From: Bacteroidales bacterium
GTDB lineage: Bacteria; Bacteroidota; Bacteroidia; Bacteroidales; PUMT01
Assembly (NCBI GenBank): GCA_007135095.1
Contig: SLJO01000116.1
Coordinates: forward strand, 1-35,241
DNA: 35,241 bases
Direction of reading: 5' to 3'
Numbering within the stretch: position 1 is the first letter of the stretch; every line of letters starts with the position of its first letter. Shown one piece after another: positions 1 to 8,835 of the stretch. The notes under the pieces are model-generated. The model ran no database searches and was not told where the DNA came from. It worked only from the letters and a program-made list of their open reading frames with translations. Position numbers and translations under genes: made by a program.

Positions 1-13
1 AATCTGTTGGTTA

Positions 14-1348
14 TCAATAAAATTTCTCAAGCCGGGCACCCGGAAAATAGTGAGCCAGAATATCAGTGTATGGATAGCCTCCCGATCCCATAACAGCGGC
101 ACCAATCTGGCACAGGCCAACGCCATGACCCCAGCCGGCACCCCTTATGGTAAAACCCGAGGGAACGCCATTGTTTAATGAATCATTTTCTACAACGAAA
201 GCCGAGCTGTACAAATGGGAATCCGATAATGCCTTCCTGATTTCCAGCTCCTTGCCGATGATCATGGATCCTCCGGTTCCTTCTATTCTCAGCCTGATAA
301 TCCGGCCCGACGAGCCCCTCTCAAGGGGCACCAGATGGGTGATGTCTCCCAGATCCAGATCCGCTTTCCTTTTCAGGAGGCCCTGGAGCTCCTCCTGTGT
401 TATTTTAACGGTCCACCGGAAAAAGTCAGTTGTTTCCTGGTCATAGTCATTAAGCACCTGGCCTAGTACGAACAGGCTTTTGGTGTTGCAAAATGCTTCA
501 GGGTTTCCAAGTATCCATTTTTCAGCCGATTCCTCATTATCGGGTCTGGCATCATAGCCGGGCGGGTCGACAGGGTTGTCCACTACCCTGGTAAGATACG
601 GATGTATCTCGGGCTCCCATACGTTTTCAAATCGCTCGCTTATACCGCCGCAACATTTCGAATACCTGGCATCGCATATATTACCGTCATAAATCAGGGC
701 CATGCCTGATGTGGAATTTACAGCCTCTTCCACCGCGCCGGTACCTGCCCTGGTAATTCCCTGATAACGCTGGCAGTGATCATCGGCACATACATCAAAA
801 TTAACATGGTCTTCCCTGTCATACCATCTTATTCTCTCTCCGTCTTTTTCAATAGAGGTAACATATTTACCCGGACCCTGGAGCCTTTTGTTTTTCTCTT
901 TCTGGGCCATCAGCCAGCTGCGGGATATTACGGCATGAGCCCTGAGGAGGCCGGGAGATGAACTGGCGCTCATCTCCGAAGATATTACGCTAATGAGATA
1001 ATCTTCAATGGGAAGCACATTTATTGCGGCAAGACGACCATTCTCGGCAATGATCCTGAGCCCTCCCTTAAACCGCTGGTCCTCTTTTCTTTCCCAGTGA
1101 AAATCGATACCAATGGTTACGTTCCTGAGGTCAAAACATGATTTTGCATACGATACAGGTTCCAGCTCAACGGGAATACCGGAGCTGACCTGGCTGTTGC
1201 CGATAGTAAAAATGATATTGCCATTTTCAAAAACAGCCTTTCCAGGGCCCTCAAATTCAATCCCGGTCTCCAGGTGCCGGTACCTGCCGTTAAGGTTAAA
1301 AACCACCTGGGAAGAAAATAAAACACCAACGCTTATTTGTGGTTGCAT
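14..1348 (-). CDS. SpoIID/LytB domain protein without signal peptide
   Basis: A 444-residue SpoIID/LytB-family protein. Characterised SpoIID proteins of spore formers are lytic transglycosylases that cut glycan strands already stripped of peptides; LytB homologues stimulate amidases. Seen here: the core PIEDYL...SSEM segment at about residues 113-126, with E125 at the position of the catalytic glutamate; a metal-site-like His/Cys set H181, C187, H191, C192; and the C-terminal GWGHGVGLCQIGA motif at 405-417. The start is firm, because an in-frame TAA lies four codons upstream of the ATG. The N-terminus has no hydrophobic signal sequence, so the protein should be cytoplasmic, unlike the sporulation enzymes. 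It is the last gene of a four-gene operon and its first 16 bp overlap the DUF4922 gene. Family assignment is strong; substrate and location are inferred. Confidence 0.9.
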   Translation of the reverse strand: MQPQISVGVLFSSQVVFNLNGRYRHLETGIEFEGPGKAVFENGNIIFTIGNSQVSSGIPVELEPVSYAKSCFDLRNVTIGIDFHWERKEDQRFKGGLRIIAENGRLAAINVLPIEDYLISVISSEMSASSSPGLLRAHAVISRSWLMAQKEKNKRLQGPGKYVTSIEKDGERIRWYDREDHVNFDVCADDHCQRYQGITRAGTGAVEEAVNSTSGMALIYDGNICDARYSKCCGGISERFENVWEPEIHPYLTRVVDNPVDPPGYDARPDNEESAEKWILGNPEAFCNTKSLFVLGQVLNDYDQETTDFFRWTVKITQEELQGLLKRKADLDLGDITHLVPLERGSSGRIIRLRIEGTGGSMIIGKELEIRKALSDSHLYSSAFVVENDSLNNGVPSGFTIRGAGWGHGVGLCQIGAAVMGSGGYPYTDILAHYFPGARLEKFY

Positions 1349-2310
1349 AATATGTTTTTAATGTTTTGCCATTCCATGCCCCCATAAGATACCTGGGCAA
1401 AAATATCCATAACGGTTTCACTGTCCAGCTTGTCATAATCTTCCCTGCGCGGCGTGATCCATACACCTCCAAAATCAACTGAGGCGGGACTGATAAGGAT
1501 TTGCCCGTCGTCCTTTTCAAAAAACTGCCGGGGCCGGTGTGCTCTCCGGGGAAAAATAAAAACCCTCCAGAGGCCATCCTCATAACCGGCCAGTATGTTC
1601 ATCATGGGCTCATCCCCGCTCTCCTGCGATTGTCGCAATATATGATAAATTTTACCGAAAAAAGTGGTCAATACCTCATTATTTTTTCCTGAAAGAACAA
1701 GGGTATTCCTGTAATACCCATCCATTGCTTCTATTGTGCAGCCTTCCTTCCCGGCTATTAGCTTTCGCGAAAAATGATGATATTCCTCCTCTATTGGCAT
1801 AAACCCCTTGTTCCCTGCCTGGAAATGGAAATGATCGGGAGCGCTGGCACCGCATTGCGGACCGTTATAGAACACGATGAAGCTGTCAAGGAAGCGGGAG
1901 AGCCTGAGCATATCGTCAAACCTGCCGCCGATAAGCTGATCTGTGTGTTCTTTCAGTGGAATGGTAAGGTGCCTGCTGAATATAGGAAAAGGATTGACCA
2001 GTATCAGGTAACGGTCTTCAAAAACCAGTCCGCGCTGCTGGTCGGGAAGGTTCCCGGAACACAGGAAACACCGGCGGCGGCTGACCGACTTTTTATCCAC
2101 CCTGGCAGCAGAAGAGCGCATCCTGGATGGATTGAACTGAATCTTAATGCGGCAGCCATTATCCAAAATTACCGTACGCAGCATTGCATTCTCCAGATCC
2201 ATGTAGTTGCTGCGTGCCAGGTCCCATTGTGATATTTGAGAAGCTATAAGTTTCTCAACACTGTCATCAGCATCTTTATTAGTTTGGGACATGTTTTTCA
2301 TTTTTAGCAA
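1333..2310 (-). CDS. DUF4922 GalT/HIT-like nucleotidyltransferase or phosphorylase
   Basis: A 325-residue protein recognised as DUF4922, a HIT/GalT-like family. The sequence shows HFHFQ at 160-164, the H-x-H-x-Q form typical of the transferase/phosphorylase branch (GalT, Ap4A phosphorylase, GDP-L-galactose phosphorylase) rather than HIT hydrolases. By analogy with GalT, H162 would be the nucleotide-accepting histidine, and C81, C84, H114 and H160 reproduce the order of its Cys-x2-Cys...His...His zinc ligands. A second conserved-looking stretch, FPRRAHRP, lies at 254-260. There is no signal peptide or membrane segment. It sits 15 bp after the glycosyltransferase and overlaps the SpoIID gene, so translation is probably coupled. 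M1, M4 and M7 are all possible starts. A plausible role is making or breaking a nucleotide-sugar for the neighbouring glycosyltransferase; the substrate is unknown. Confidence 0.8.
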   Translation of the reverse strand: MLKMKNMSQTNKDADDSVEKLIASQISQWDLARSNYMDLENAMLRTVILDNGCRIKIQFNPSRMRSSAARVDKKSVSRRRCFLCSGNLPDQQRGLVFEDRYLILVNPFPIFSRHLTIPLKEHTDQLIGGRFDDMLRLSRFLDSFIVFYNGPQCGASAPDHFHFQAGNKGFMPIEEEYHHFSRKLIAGKEGCTIEAMDGYYRNTLVLSGKNNEVLTTFFGKIYHILRQSQESGDEPMMNILAGYEDGLWRVFIFPRRAHRPRQFFEKDDGQILISPASVDFGGVWITPRREDYDKLDSETVMDIFAQVSYGGMEWQNIKNILCNHK

Positions 2311-2325
2311 CCTGGCATTTCACGG

Positions 2326-3798
2326 TCATGATTCTTTATTCAGGTTAATCCTGGCCAGCAACTCGATAGTCCTGATCCGGTCTTTGTAGGTATTGTGGGA
2401 ATTCAGTTTATTTATATCAAGTGAAGCATCTGTATTTTCCTCCCACCTTCTGCACAGGTAGAGAGGATCATATATCCTCCCTATCTGATAAAACCGGGAA
2501 ATGTGAAGTCCGACGGCATAATCCTCTCCATAGCTTACATTGGGAAAGCGTATCTCTCTGAGAACGGGGGTAAAAAACGCCCTTGGTGCACCAAGCCCGT
2601 TAATGCGCAGGGCATTATTACGGCCATTGTCGGGAGTCCATTCACGGTGGTCGATCAGGCCCGGGGGCACATCATTAAGGTTAAAATCAACCATCCTGTA
2701 TGTCCCCACGATCATTGCGCAATCCTGACGGTAAAACTCATCGACAATATTCTGCAGCACATCATCATCAATATACAAATCGTCACTGTCAAGTTGTATG
2801 GCAAATCTGCCGCATCCGGGGTGGAAGACTCCTGCGTTCCAGCATCCCCCGATTCCCAGGTCTTCACGATCCGGGATAACATGGATCAGCCGTTTATCCT
2901 TTTCAGAATATTTCTTCAGCACCTCAGTGGTGCCATCGGATGAATGGTTATCAACAATAATCAGGTTGAAGGGATACCTGGTTTTCTGGCTCAGTACCGA
3001 GTTTACCGCATCTTTGATCGTTTTCACGCGGTTCCTTACCGGAATTATTACCGATGCTTCAACAGGAAAGTCCCCCTGTCGCAGGTCAACCCTTGCAAAT
3101 TCAGGCTTAAGCCAACCCCCGATCGATTTAAGATGGCCGGTACATACCCTTTCCATTTCAATCTGCATCTGCCTGTTTCGCGGATCGACATAATCAAATA
3201 TTCTCTGGCCCGAGCGGCGGCTGTCGGTTTCCATTTCTGTATAAAGGAATTCGGGTATCCGCATCAGCCTGTTTTTCTCAGACACCTTAAGCCTTAGATC
3301 ATAAAGTCCGGCAAACTGGTATTCACCAGTGACCCTTGCTGCCGCCTTCCTGACCTCGGAGGTCCGGTAAACCAGCACTGAGCCGAAATTAAAATCATCA
3401 CGCAGGCTTCCCTGCTGGTAATCAATAACGGGACTGGGTACCGCCTGTCCCCCTTTAAGTTCAAAATAATCAGAGTAGACCATGCCGGCACGGGTGTCAT
3501 CGGCTACCTGGAGCATCCTTTGGAGGGCATATTCTCCAAGCCTGAGCGGAAGTGTTTTGGTATATATCAGCATGTATTCTGTATCAGCAAGCTGTGCCAT
3601 TTTTTTCACTGATGCATTGGTCATCATTGACAGGATGTCAAGTTTTATGGCTTTCCGGGGTAATTCAAAACCGGGATTATCCAGTTTTCCGAACAAATAG
3701 GTTTTACCCGTCAGTGCTGTTTCTTCCAGCTGTTTCAGGGTTATCAGCAGATCATCCGGATTTCCGGCCGTTAAAAAACATGTTATCCGAGGTTCCAT
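2326..3798 (-). CDS. Two-domain family 2 glycosyltransferase
   Basis: A 490-residue cytoplasmic glycosyltransferase. The C-terminal part is a clear GT2 (GT-A fold) catalytic domain: [11 protein letters not shown] at 247-257, [10 protein letters not shown] at 281-290, the metal-binding QLDSDD at 335-340 and GEDY at 424-427 as the likely catalytic-base region. The first 240 residues look like a second, degenerate GT-A unit, with MVYSDYFE near 106-113 in place of a DxD site and a following FGSVLVYR segment. No membrane segments or signal peptide are visible. It lies 33 bp downstream of the amidase gene and 15 bp before the DUF4922 gene, so one operon is likely. Donor and acceptor sugars cannot be read from the sequence. 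The context suggests a glycan linked to cell-wall metabolism, but this is inference. Confidence 0.88.
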   Translation of the reverse strand: MEPRITCFLTAGNPDDLLITLKQLEETALTGKTYLFGKLDNPGFELPRKAIKLDILSMMTNASVKKMAQLADTEYMLIYTKTLPLRLGEYALQRMLQVADDTRAGMVYSDYFELKGGQAVPSPVIDYQQGSLRDDFNFGSVLVYRTSEVRKAAARVTGEYQFAGLYDLRLKVSEKNRLMRIPEFLYTEMETDSRRSGQRIFDYVDPRNRQMQIEMERVCTGHLKSIGGWLKPEFARVDLRQGDFPVEASVIIPVRNRVKTIKDAVNSVLSQKTRYPFNLIIVDNHSSDGTTEVLKKYSEKDKRLIHVIPDREDLGIGGCWNAGVFHPGCGRFAIQLDSDDLYIDDDVLQNIVDEFYRQDCAMIVGTYRMVDFNLNDVPPGLIDHREWTPDNGRNNALRINGLGAPRAFFTPVLREIRFPNVSYGEDYAVGLHISRFYQIGRIYDPLYLCRRWEENTDASLDINKLNSHNTYKDRIRTIELLARINLNKES

Positions 3799-3831
3799 AT
3801 TATGTGGATTTTTGATTATTAAATACTCTTG

Positions 3832-6800
3832 TTATTGATTGTTTAAAAAAAAGTTCATTATCCCGGTGATCATTTCACCCCGAAGCTCAGCACACCGGAT
3901 TGTCTCAAAGGGAAAACCAAATGCCACTACAGGGTTATTGCCTGCTTTAAAGACCCCGGCGCTTGCAGAGTTGGAATCATAACGGTATGACACCACGGCA
4001 TCATTTCCTGAAGCCTCTATTGCATCAGGGGCCAGCGCTGCATATACCCGCCGGTCATACAAAGCATTGAAATGAAGCTGGCGCGGAAATAAGAGGGGGC
4101 ACCGGCCGGTAGCTGTTACCCCGCCGGTATTTGATCCATGGTTGGTCCGCCAGGTGAATCCAAGATAATCACGGGCAAAATCAATGGCAGTAGTGTCATT
4201 GTTTTCCACCATGTCTGTCCCAAGGTAGGAACCTGATACCATAATGCCAACTCCCTTGCGGGCAAAATTCTTCAGTGCGCTTATCATACCCGGTGAAAAT
4301 ACCCTGAAATCGGTGATCGCCGGATCATTCCACCTTGGTGTGCCCCTCTGCTCACCAAAAATAACAATCACTGCAGAGTAATTTTGCGGATCAATATCAG
4401 TTGTCTCGAAGGCATCACGGCCCATCGAAATATAAGAATAGCCGGCATCCCGCAGCGTTCTCCCGTAAAGTGCGGGAAAATCAAAGCTGTTGCCGGGGAT
4501 TATCTTTCCTTCCATATCTGCATAACTTGCTCCCCATCCCGGACTGTCATCGTCCAGCCATTTGCTCATCCGGGAAAAGTCATACTGCGCCCCGGTTAGG
4601 CTGAAATCATACTTGTCCGGAACACCCCTGTCACCCCACCATTGTATCCCGGCCATATCGCCCCGGTCAAAAACAGGGGGACCGGATATGCGGGTGAAGG
4701 CATTCACGACCAAAACCAGTTTATCCTCTTCTTCATTCAGCGAAACTGACAGTATCTCTGTTGGCATACTTTCACCACCTTCATTGACCGCAGTAACTTT
4801 AAAACTGTATATTGCTTCCTTTTGGGAAAGCCTGATATCAAGCCAGTTGTTGCTGACCTGGACCCCTGAATCAAAACCGCCATTTTCCATTCGCGTGTAT
4901 ACCCTGAAGCTTTTCGCCGAAGCCGTGGGCTCACCCGGATCTTCCCGGGCCTCCCAGCTCAGCCGCACCATTGCATCGCCGGTTTTTTCCAGTGCCATGA
5001 CAGCCGGAGGAAGGGGCTGAACAATGGCATCCCTTCCCTGGTCACTGGCAAGATATTGCAGCATTCCTTTATATATGGCACGGCTGACGATGAACCTGAA
5101 CCTCGGGTCAAGTCCGTAGCTCATATCGGCAAGATTCTGGTGTGACAGCAATTCAAGCAGCATGGCCGGAACATGAGGCCTCCACGCCTCTGAGTACTGG
5201 CGGTCCCACAGTCCGCGACGAATCCAGCGGCTGTCAACCTGGAGGCGTATATCTTCCACTAACCGGGTCTGAATTATATCAGACAGATCACGTGATGCAA
5301 GGCGGGATTGCCCGCGGTAAAATATACCATTGTCCCTTTCACTGCTGTAAATAGCCAGCGTGCCGATAACCGAATCATTTTGAGTCACGCCGGCATCGGT
5401 ATGAAATGCCAGTACCATATCCACGGGTATCCCGAGGTTATCGGGAGCGGGCGCCCCGGTTACCCCCATGGGTGCGCCCATAAGAAAGTTAACCCATTCT
5501 CCCCTTGACATAAAATCATCATTATAATCATTTTTCCCCCGGGTGATTGAATAAACGCTGGAATCGGGCATTCCCGAATATTGGAGAAAATAGCGTGCTC
5601 CCTCCATGTAGCGGGGCCTCCCGCTGAGTTTCCAATTTGAGTCACCGGAAGGGAAATCCGCGATCATAACATTTTCCGCCTTACCTCCATCATGCAGCGA
5701 CCACTGCCTGGATGCATATTCATCCGGAGACTTCCTGGCCACATTGCCAGTTCCCCCTCCGAAACGTACCGCATCGGTGGTGATAAACCCTTCCTCGCTG
5801 CTGTCGCCCGATACTACCACACTACCGTTATCACCATGCATACCCTGAAAGAAAAAATATGTACCAAGGTATATCCATGTGCCTGCGCCCATGGTCTGAT
5901 CCACTATAAAAACCTGCTTCCCGCCTGAATGGTTCACGGTATATCTCACATTGGATATATTTCCGGGAATGGCCGTCCAGGATGCATAAACGGCATATTC
6001 CCCGTCTTCAGGAATCTCGGGTATATAGCTTACTGCCGCGCCCTGGTCTGCAGCAGCCCTGATACGAAGGTGCGTACCCATCATGAAGGGATTGTCACCG
6101 TCAAAAAGGGTGTCGCGCAGGGCAAATCCACCCTCCGCGCCGGCCCACTCATTGAGTTTACCATCGGTTATCAGCATTTCGGAATTGCCTGAGGAGCCGT
6201 CTTTATCGACTATAACCTCATTGGACTGAAGGTCTCTTTCCCTGGGAAGGAAAACATACGCTCCTGCGTTTTCAAGCATTGGAAGCAGATAGGGCTGGAT
6301 AAATGAAAATGTAAAAAGATCCTCAATTGTACCATAAAGCCTTGCCCTTTGCCATTCCCACCTGTCACGCTGAGCCTCGTAGTAGTAACCGTGGCTGGGC
6401 CACAATGCTATATGGGATCCGGAAAGGCCTCCCGGGTAGTCATGGGCATCCTCTTTTTTCACAAGGCGCCTGTCCAGCCCGATGTGCATTATCCTCCCGC
6501 TGTCGGGTTCAGCACCAGGATCCCGGTAAAAATTAGGGATATATTCCTCCAGTTGAAGGCCCCTTGCGTACAGCTGCAAATCATAATTCCTGAAACCAAA
6601 CCCCAGGCGCCCGGCAAGCCCCGACCTGAGCTCCTCCAGCCAGGGATGGCGGATTGGGATATGGGTAATGGATGGATGGAAATAAACCGACAATATGTTT
6701 TCATCCCTGTTGACCAGTACACTGTCAACCTTCATTTCACCAACATGCAGCCACCCTTCTAACAGATCGGAAACATCGCCTGTCCTGCGCATGGCCCTTT

Positions 6801-6921
6801 CTTCCAGTCGCTCCTGACTTGCCCTGAATATCTGCCCGCCGGCATCCTTTACTGTGCAAAGGACCAGCACCAGGAATAGAAATGAATACCTGAGAGTGCC
6901 CTTAATGAAAATCCGTTCCAT
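3832..6921 (-). CDS. Exported Amidase_3-like peptidoglycan amidase with golvesin-type insert
   Basis: A 1029-residue exported protein. Residues 1-30 form a signal peptide (hydrophobic core about 12-22, likely cleavage just before Q30). A split Amidase_3 (N-acetylmuramoyl-L-alanine amidase) domain follows: WPSHGYYYE puts the first zinc histidine at H177, TIEDLF gives E200, LAFHTDAG gives H507 and MLLELLSHQN gives the catalytic-type E590. Between the two halves, about residues 250-395, lies a golvesin C-terminal-like beta domain (YAVYASW..., TTDAVRFGGG). After the amidase come a fibronectin III-like segment (about 633-728) and a C-terminal ThuA/GATase-like domain (about 735-1029). Relatives are often labelled 'xanthan lyase', but the zinc residues argue for an amidase. 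It heads the minus-strand operon and faces murK-murQ across about 200 bp, which supports a role in peptidoglycan turnover. Confidence 0.85.
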   Translation of the reverse strand: MERIFIKGTLRYSFLFLVLVLCTVKDAGGQIFRASQERLEERAMRRTGDVSDLLEGWLHVGEMKVDSVLVNRDENILSVYFHPSITHIPIRHPWLEELRSGLAGRLGFGFRNYDLQLYARGLQLEEYIPNFYRDPGAEPDSGRIMHIGLDRRLVKKEDAHDYPGGLSGSHIALWPSHGYYYEAQRDRWEWQRARLYGTIEDLFTFSFIQPYLLPMLENAGAYVFLPRERDLQSNEVIVDKDGSSGNSEMLITDGKLNEWAGAEGGFALRDTLFDGDNPFMMGTHLRIRAAADQGAAVSYIPEIPEDGEYAVYASWTAIPGNISNVRYTVNHSGGKQVFIVDQTMGAGTWIYLGTYFFFQGMHGDNGSVVVSGDSSEEGFITTDAVRFGGGTGNVARKSPDEYASRQWSLHDGGKAENVMIADFPSGDSNWKLSGRPRYMEGARYFLQYSGMPDSSVYSITRGKNDYNDDFMSRGEWVNFLMGAPMGVTGAPAPDNLGIPVDMVLAFHTDAGVTQNDSVIGTLAIYSSERDNGIFYRGQSRLASRDLSDIIQTRLVEDIRLQVDSRWIRRGLWDRQYSEAWRPHVPAMLLELLSHQNLADMSYGLDPRFRFIVSRAIYKGMLQYLASDQGRDAIVQPLPPAVMALEKTGDAMVRLSWEAREDPGEPTASAKSFRVYTRMENGGFDSGVQVSNNWLDIRLSQKEAIYSFKVTAVNEGGESMPTEILSVSLNEEEDKLVLVVNAFTRISGPPVFDRGDMAGIQWWGDRGVPDKYDFSLTGAQYDFSRMSKWLDDDSPGWGASYADMEGKIIPGNSFDFPALYGRTLRDAGYSYISMGRDAFETTDIDPQNYSAVIVIFGEQRGTPRWNDPAITDFRVFSPGMISALKNFARKGVGIMVSGSYLGTDMVENNDTTAIDFARDYLGFTWRTNHGSNTGGVTATGRCPLLFPRQLHFNALYDRRVYAALAPDAIEASGNDAVVSYRYDSNSASAGVFKAGNNPVVAFGFPFETIRCAELRGEMITGIMNFFLNNQ

Positions 6922-7085
6922 TATACCCTTTAAGGTTTATTAATTTTTATCTGCGCTTTAACTCATCAGCACCCGCGAAAATAAGGAATTTTTAAGTATT
7001 AAACTGAAAAACCCCCTCAAACATCCGTCAATTTTAGTATTATACAAGAGGGAGGTGACCATGAAGGCTAATTGATGCTTTTTTA

Positions 7086-7093
7086 TACCTTTG
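7086..7093 (+). promoter_or_regulatory. TAnnTTTG promoter box of murK-murQ
   Basis: TACCTTTG matches the Bacteroidota -7 consensus TAnnTTTG and lies 33 bp before the murK ATG. No convincing TTG element is found 19-21 bp upstream, so the -33 half is weak. Transcription would start near 7100 and give a leader of under 30 nt. The TTG inside this box can be read as an in-frame start codon for murK, but it is more likely promoter sequence. Confidence 0.5.
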
Positions 7094-7126
7094 CACAAAA
7101 TAATAATTTTAACTTACCCTGGCCAA

Positions 7127-7984
7127 ATGATACTGATTGCAGACAGCGGATCAACCAAAACAACATGGTGTATAGTCTCCGGAGAAGGGGATGCATTGCC
7201 CACCTGCCATACTTCAGGCATTAATCCCTTTTTGCAAACGGAGGATGAAATATCGGAATGCCTGAAGCAGGAATTTTCCCTTTCCAGGGGTTTTTTTGAT
7301 GCCGTGTATTTTTATGGAGCAGGTTGCGCAAACCCCGAAAAAAATGAAAAGGTAAAAAGACCGCTGGCATTATTTTTTGACACAGGAAATATATCGGTCA
7401 ATTCCGATCTTATGGCAGCTGCCCGTTCGCTTTGCGGCAGCAGTCCCGGCATTGCTGCTATAATAGGCACCGGATCCAATACCTGCTATTATGATGGCAG
7501 CCAGATCATCAGGCATGTTTCGCCACTGGGATACATACTGGGAGATGAAGGTGGCGGCACGGTCATGGGCAGAAAACTGCTTGCAGATGTCCTTAAAAAC
7601 CAGCTCCCCGAAACCATTATCAGGAAGTTCTTCGACAAATACAAGCTTGAACCCGCTGAAATTCTCCATAATGTTTACCGGGAGCCGTTCCCGAACCGGT
7701 TCATGGCAAAGTTCACCCATTTCATTGCTGAGAATATCGACCATCCTTCAATATATGGCCTGGTAAAGGAAAGCTTTACAGATTTTTTTGTGCGCAATAT
7801 TAGTCAATATCCTGAATCTGCTCATTTACCTGTAAATGTTACCGGAAGCATAGGCTGGCATTTCAGCAGTGTACTGAAACAGGCCGCAGAAGAAAACGGT
7901 TTTAGTATTGGCATTGTAACCGAAACACCCATGGAAGGTTTGCTGGAATATCATAAAAAACAACTTTCAAGCATAAGCAAATGA
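7127..7984 (+). CDS. murK: MurK-like N-acetylmuramate/GlcNAc kinase (BadF/BadG family)
   Basis: A 285-residue cytoplasmic sugar kinase of the BadF/BadG/BcrA/BcrD ATPase family. ASKHA-fold signatures are visible: ADSGSTKT at 5-12 (phosphate 1), IGTGSN at 113-118 (phosphate 2) and GDEGGG at 139-144. In this family, MurK enzymes described in Clostridium acetobutylicum and Tannerella forsythia phosphorylate MurNAc (and GlcNAc) at O6, and the product is the substrate of MurQ. Here the stop overlaps the murQ start by 4 bp (ATGA), which strongly supports that pairing. The ATG at 7127 is preferred to an in-frame TTG at 7091, because the latter falls inside a promoter box and adds 12 residues before the conserved N-terminal strand. 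A pure GlcNAc kinase is the main alternative. Confidence 0.85.
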   Translation: MILIADSGSTKTTWCIVSGEGDALPTCHTSGINPFLQTEDEISECLKQEFSLSRGFFDAVYFYGAGCANPEKNEKVKRPLALFFDTGNISVNSDLMAAARSLCGSSPGIAAIIGTGSNTCYYDGSQIIRHVSPLGYILGDEGGGTVMGRKLLADVLKNQLPETIIRKFFDKYKLEPAEILHNVYREPFPNRFMAKFTHFIAENIDHPSIYGLVKESFTDFFVRNISQYPESAHLPVNVTGSIGWHFSSVLKQAAEENGFSIGIVTETPMEGLLEYHKKQLSSISK

Positions 7985-8835
7985 GCACAACAGAAGACAA
8001 GGATCTTGAAAAGATCATCACAGAGCAGCCTTCCAGATATCAGGATCTGGAAAAAATGTCAGTCAGGGAACTAATCAGGGGAATCAACAAGGAGGATTCC
8101 GGAGTGCACCTGGCCGTGAGAAGAGCCCTTCCGCAAATCGAAAAACTGATCAATCAAATCCTCATCAGGATGAAACAGGGAGGCAGGGTTTTTTACATGG
8201 GTGCCGGCACAAGCGGCAGACTGGGGGTGCTTGATGCATCGGAGCTGCCTCCTACCTTTGGAGTGCCGCATAATATGGTCATCGGCCTTATTGCAGGTGG
8301 CGATACAGCCCTGCGAAAAGCGGTTGAAAAAGCCGAAGATGACACCCATCGGGGATGGGAAGAATTGCAGGAATTCGGAGTAACCAATCTTGACACCGTG
8401 ATAGGCATAGCTGCCTCCGGAACAACACCTTATGTTGTGGGCGTGCTGGAAAAGGCAGGAAAGGAAGGGTTGCTGACAGGCTGTATAACCTGCAACCCGG
8501 GGTCGCCAGTGTCACAGGCTGCAGAGATACCCGTTGAGGCTGTCGTGGGGCCTGAATTCCTTACCGGTAGCACGAGGATGAAAGCGGGAACCGCACAGAA
8601 AATGATACTGAATATCATTACCACCTCACTTATGATCAAACTGGGTAAGGTAAAGGGAAACAAGATGATCAACATGCAACTCTCCAACAACAAGCTGATT
8701 AGGCGGGGAACCAGGATGATAATGGAAGAATTGTCCCTGGAGGCCGGGGAGGCAAGAGAATTGCTGTTAAAGCACGGTTCCGTAAGGCTGGCCATTGAAG
8801 CATGGAAAAAGGAAAATGGCGGAGATACCCGTTAG
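7981..8835 (+). CDS. murQ: N-acetylmuramic acid 6-phosphate etherase
   Basis: MurQ removes the D-lactyl ether from MurNAc-6-phosphate to give GlcNAc-6-phosphate and D-lactate, the committed cytoplasmic step of MurNAc recycling. The 284-residue length is close to the 298 of the E. coli enzyme. The SIS fold carries the signature GAGTSGRLGVLDASELPP at 74-91. E88 and E119 are 31 residues apart, as are the catalytic pair E83/E114 of the E. coli enzyme. TGSTRMKAGTAQK in the second half is also typical. It overlaps murK by 4 bp and so is probably translationally coupled to it. The stop codon overlaps the stop of the convergent acs gene, leaving no room for a terminator between them. Confidence 0.96.
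   Translation: MSTTEDKDLEKIITEQPSRYQDLEKMSVRELIRGINKEDSGVHLAVRRALPQIEKLINQILIRMKQGGRVFYMGAGTSGRLGVLDASELPPTFGVPHNMVIGLIAGGDTALRKAVEKAEDDTHRGWEELQEFGVTNLDTVIGIAASGTTPYVVGVLEKAGKEGLLTGCITCNPGSPVSQAAEIPVEAVVGPEFLTGSTRMKAGTAQKMILNIITTSLMIKLGKVKGNKMINMQLSNNKLIRRGTRMIMEELSLEAGEARELLLKHGSVRLAIEAWKKENGGDTR

Noticed and set aside
3832-6921. Calling the 1029-residue protein a xanthan lyase
   Set aside because: The name spreads by annotation transfer; the visible zinc residues and order fit Amidase_3, and no polysaccharide lyase motif was seen.
7091-7126. Upstream TTG start for murK
   Set aside because: The TTG is inside the TACCTTTG promoter box, so it would lie upstream of the transcript start; the ATG at 7127 begins right at the conserved ATPase strand.
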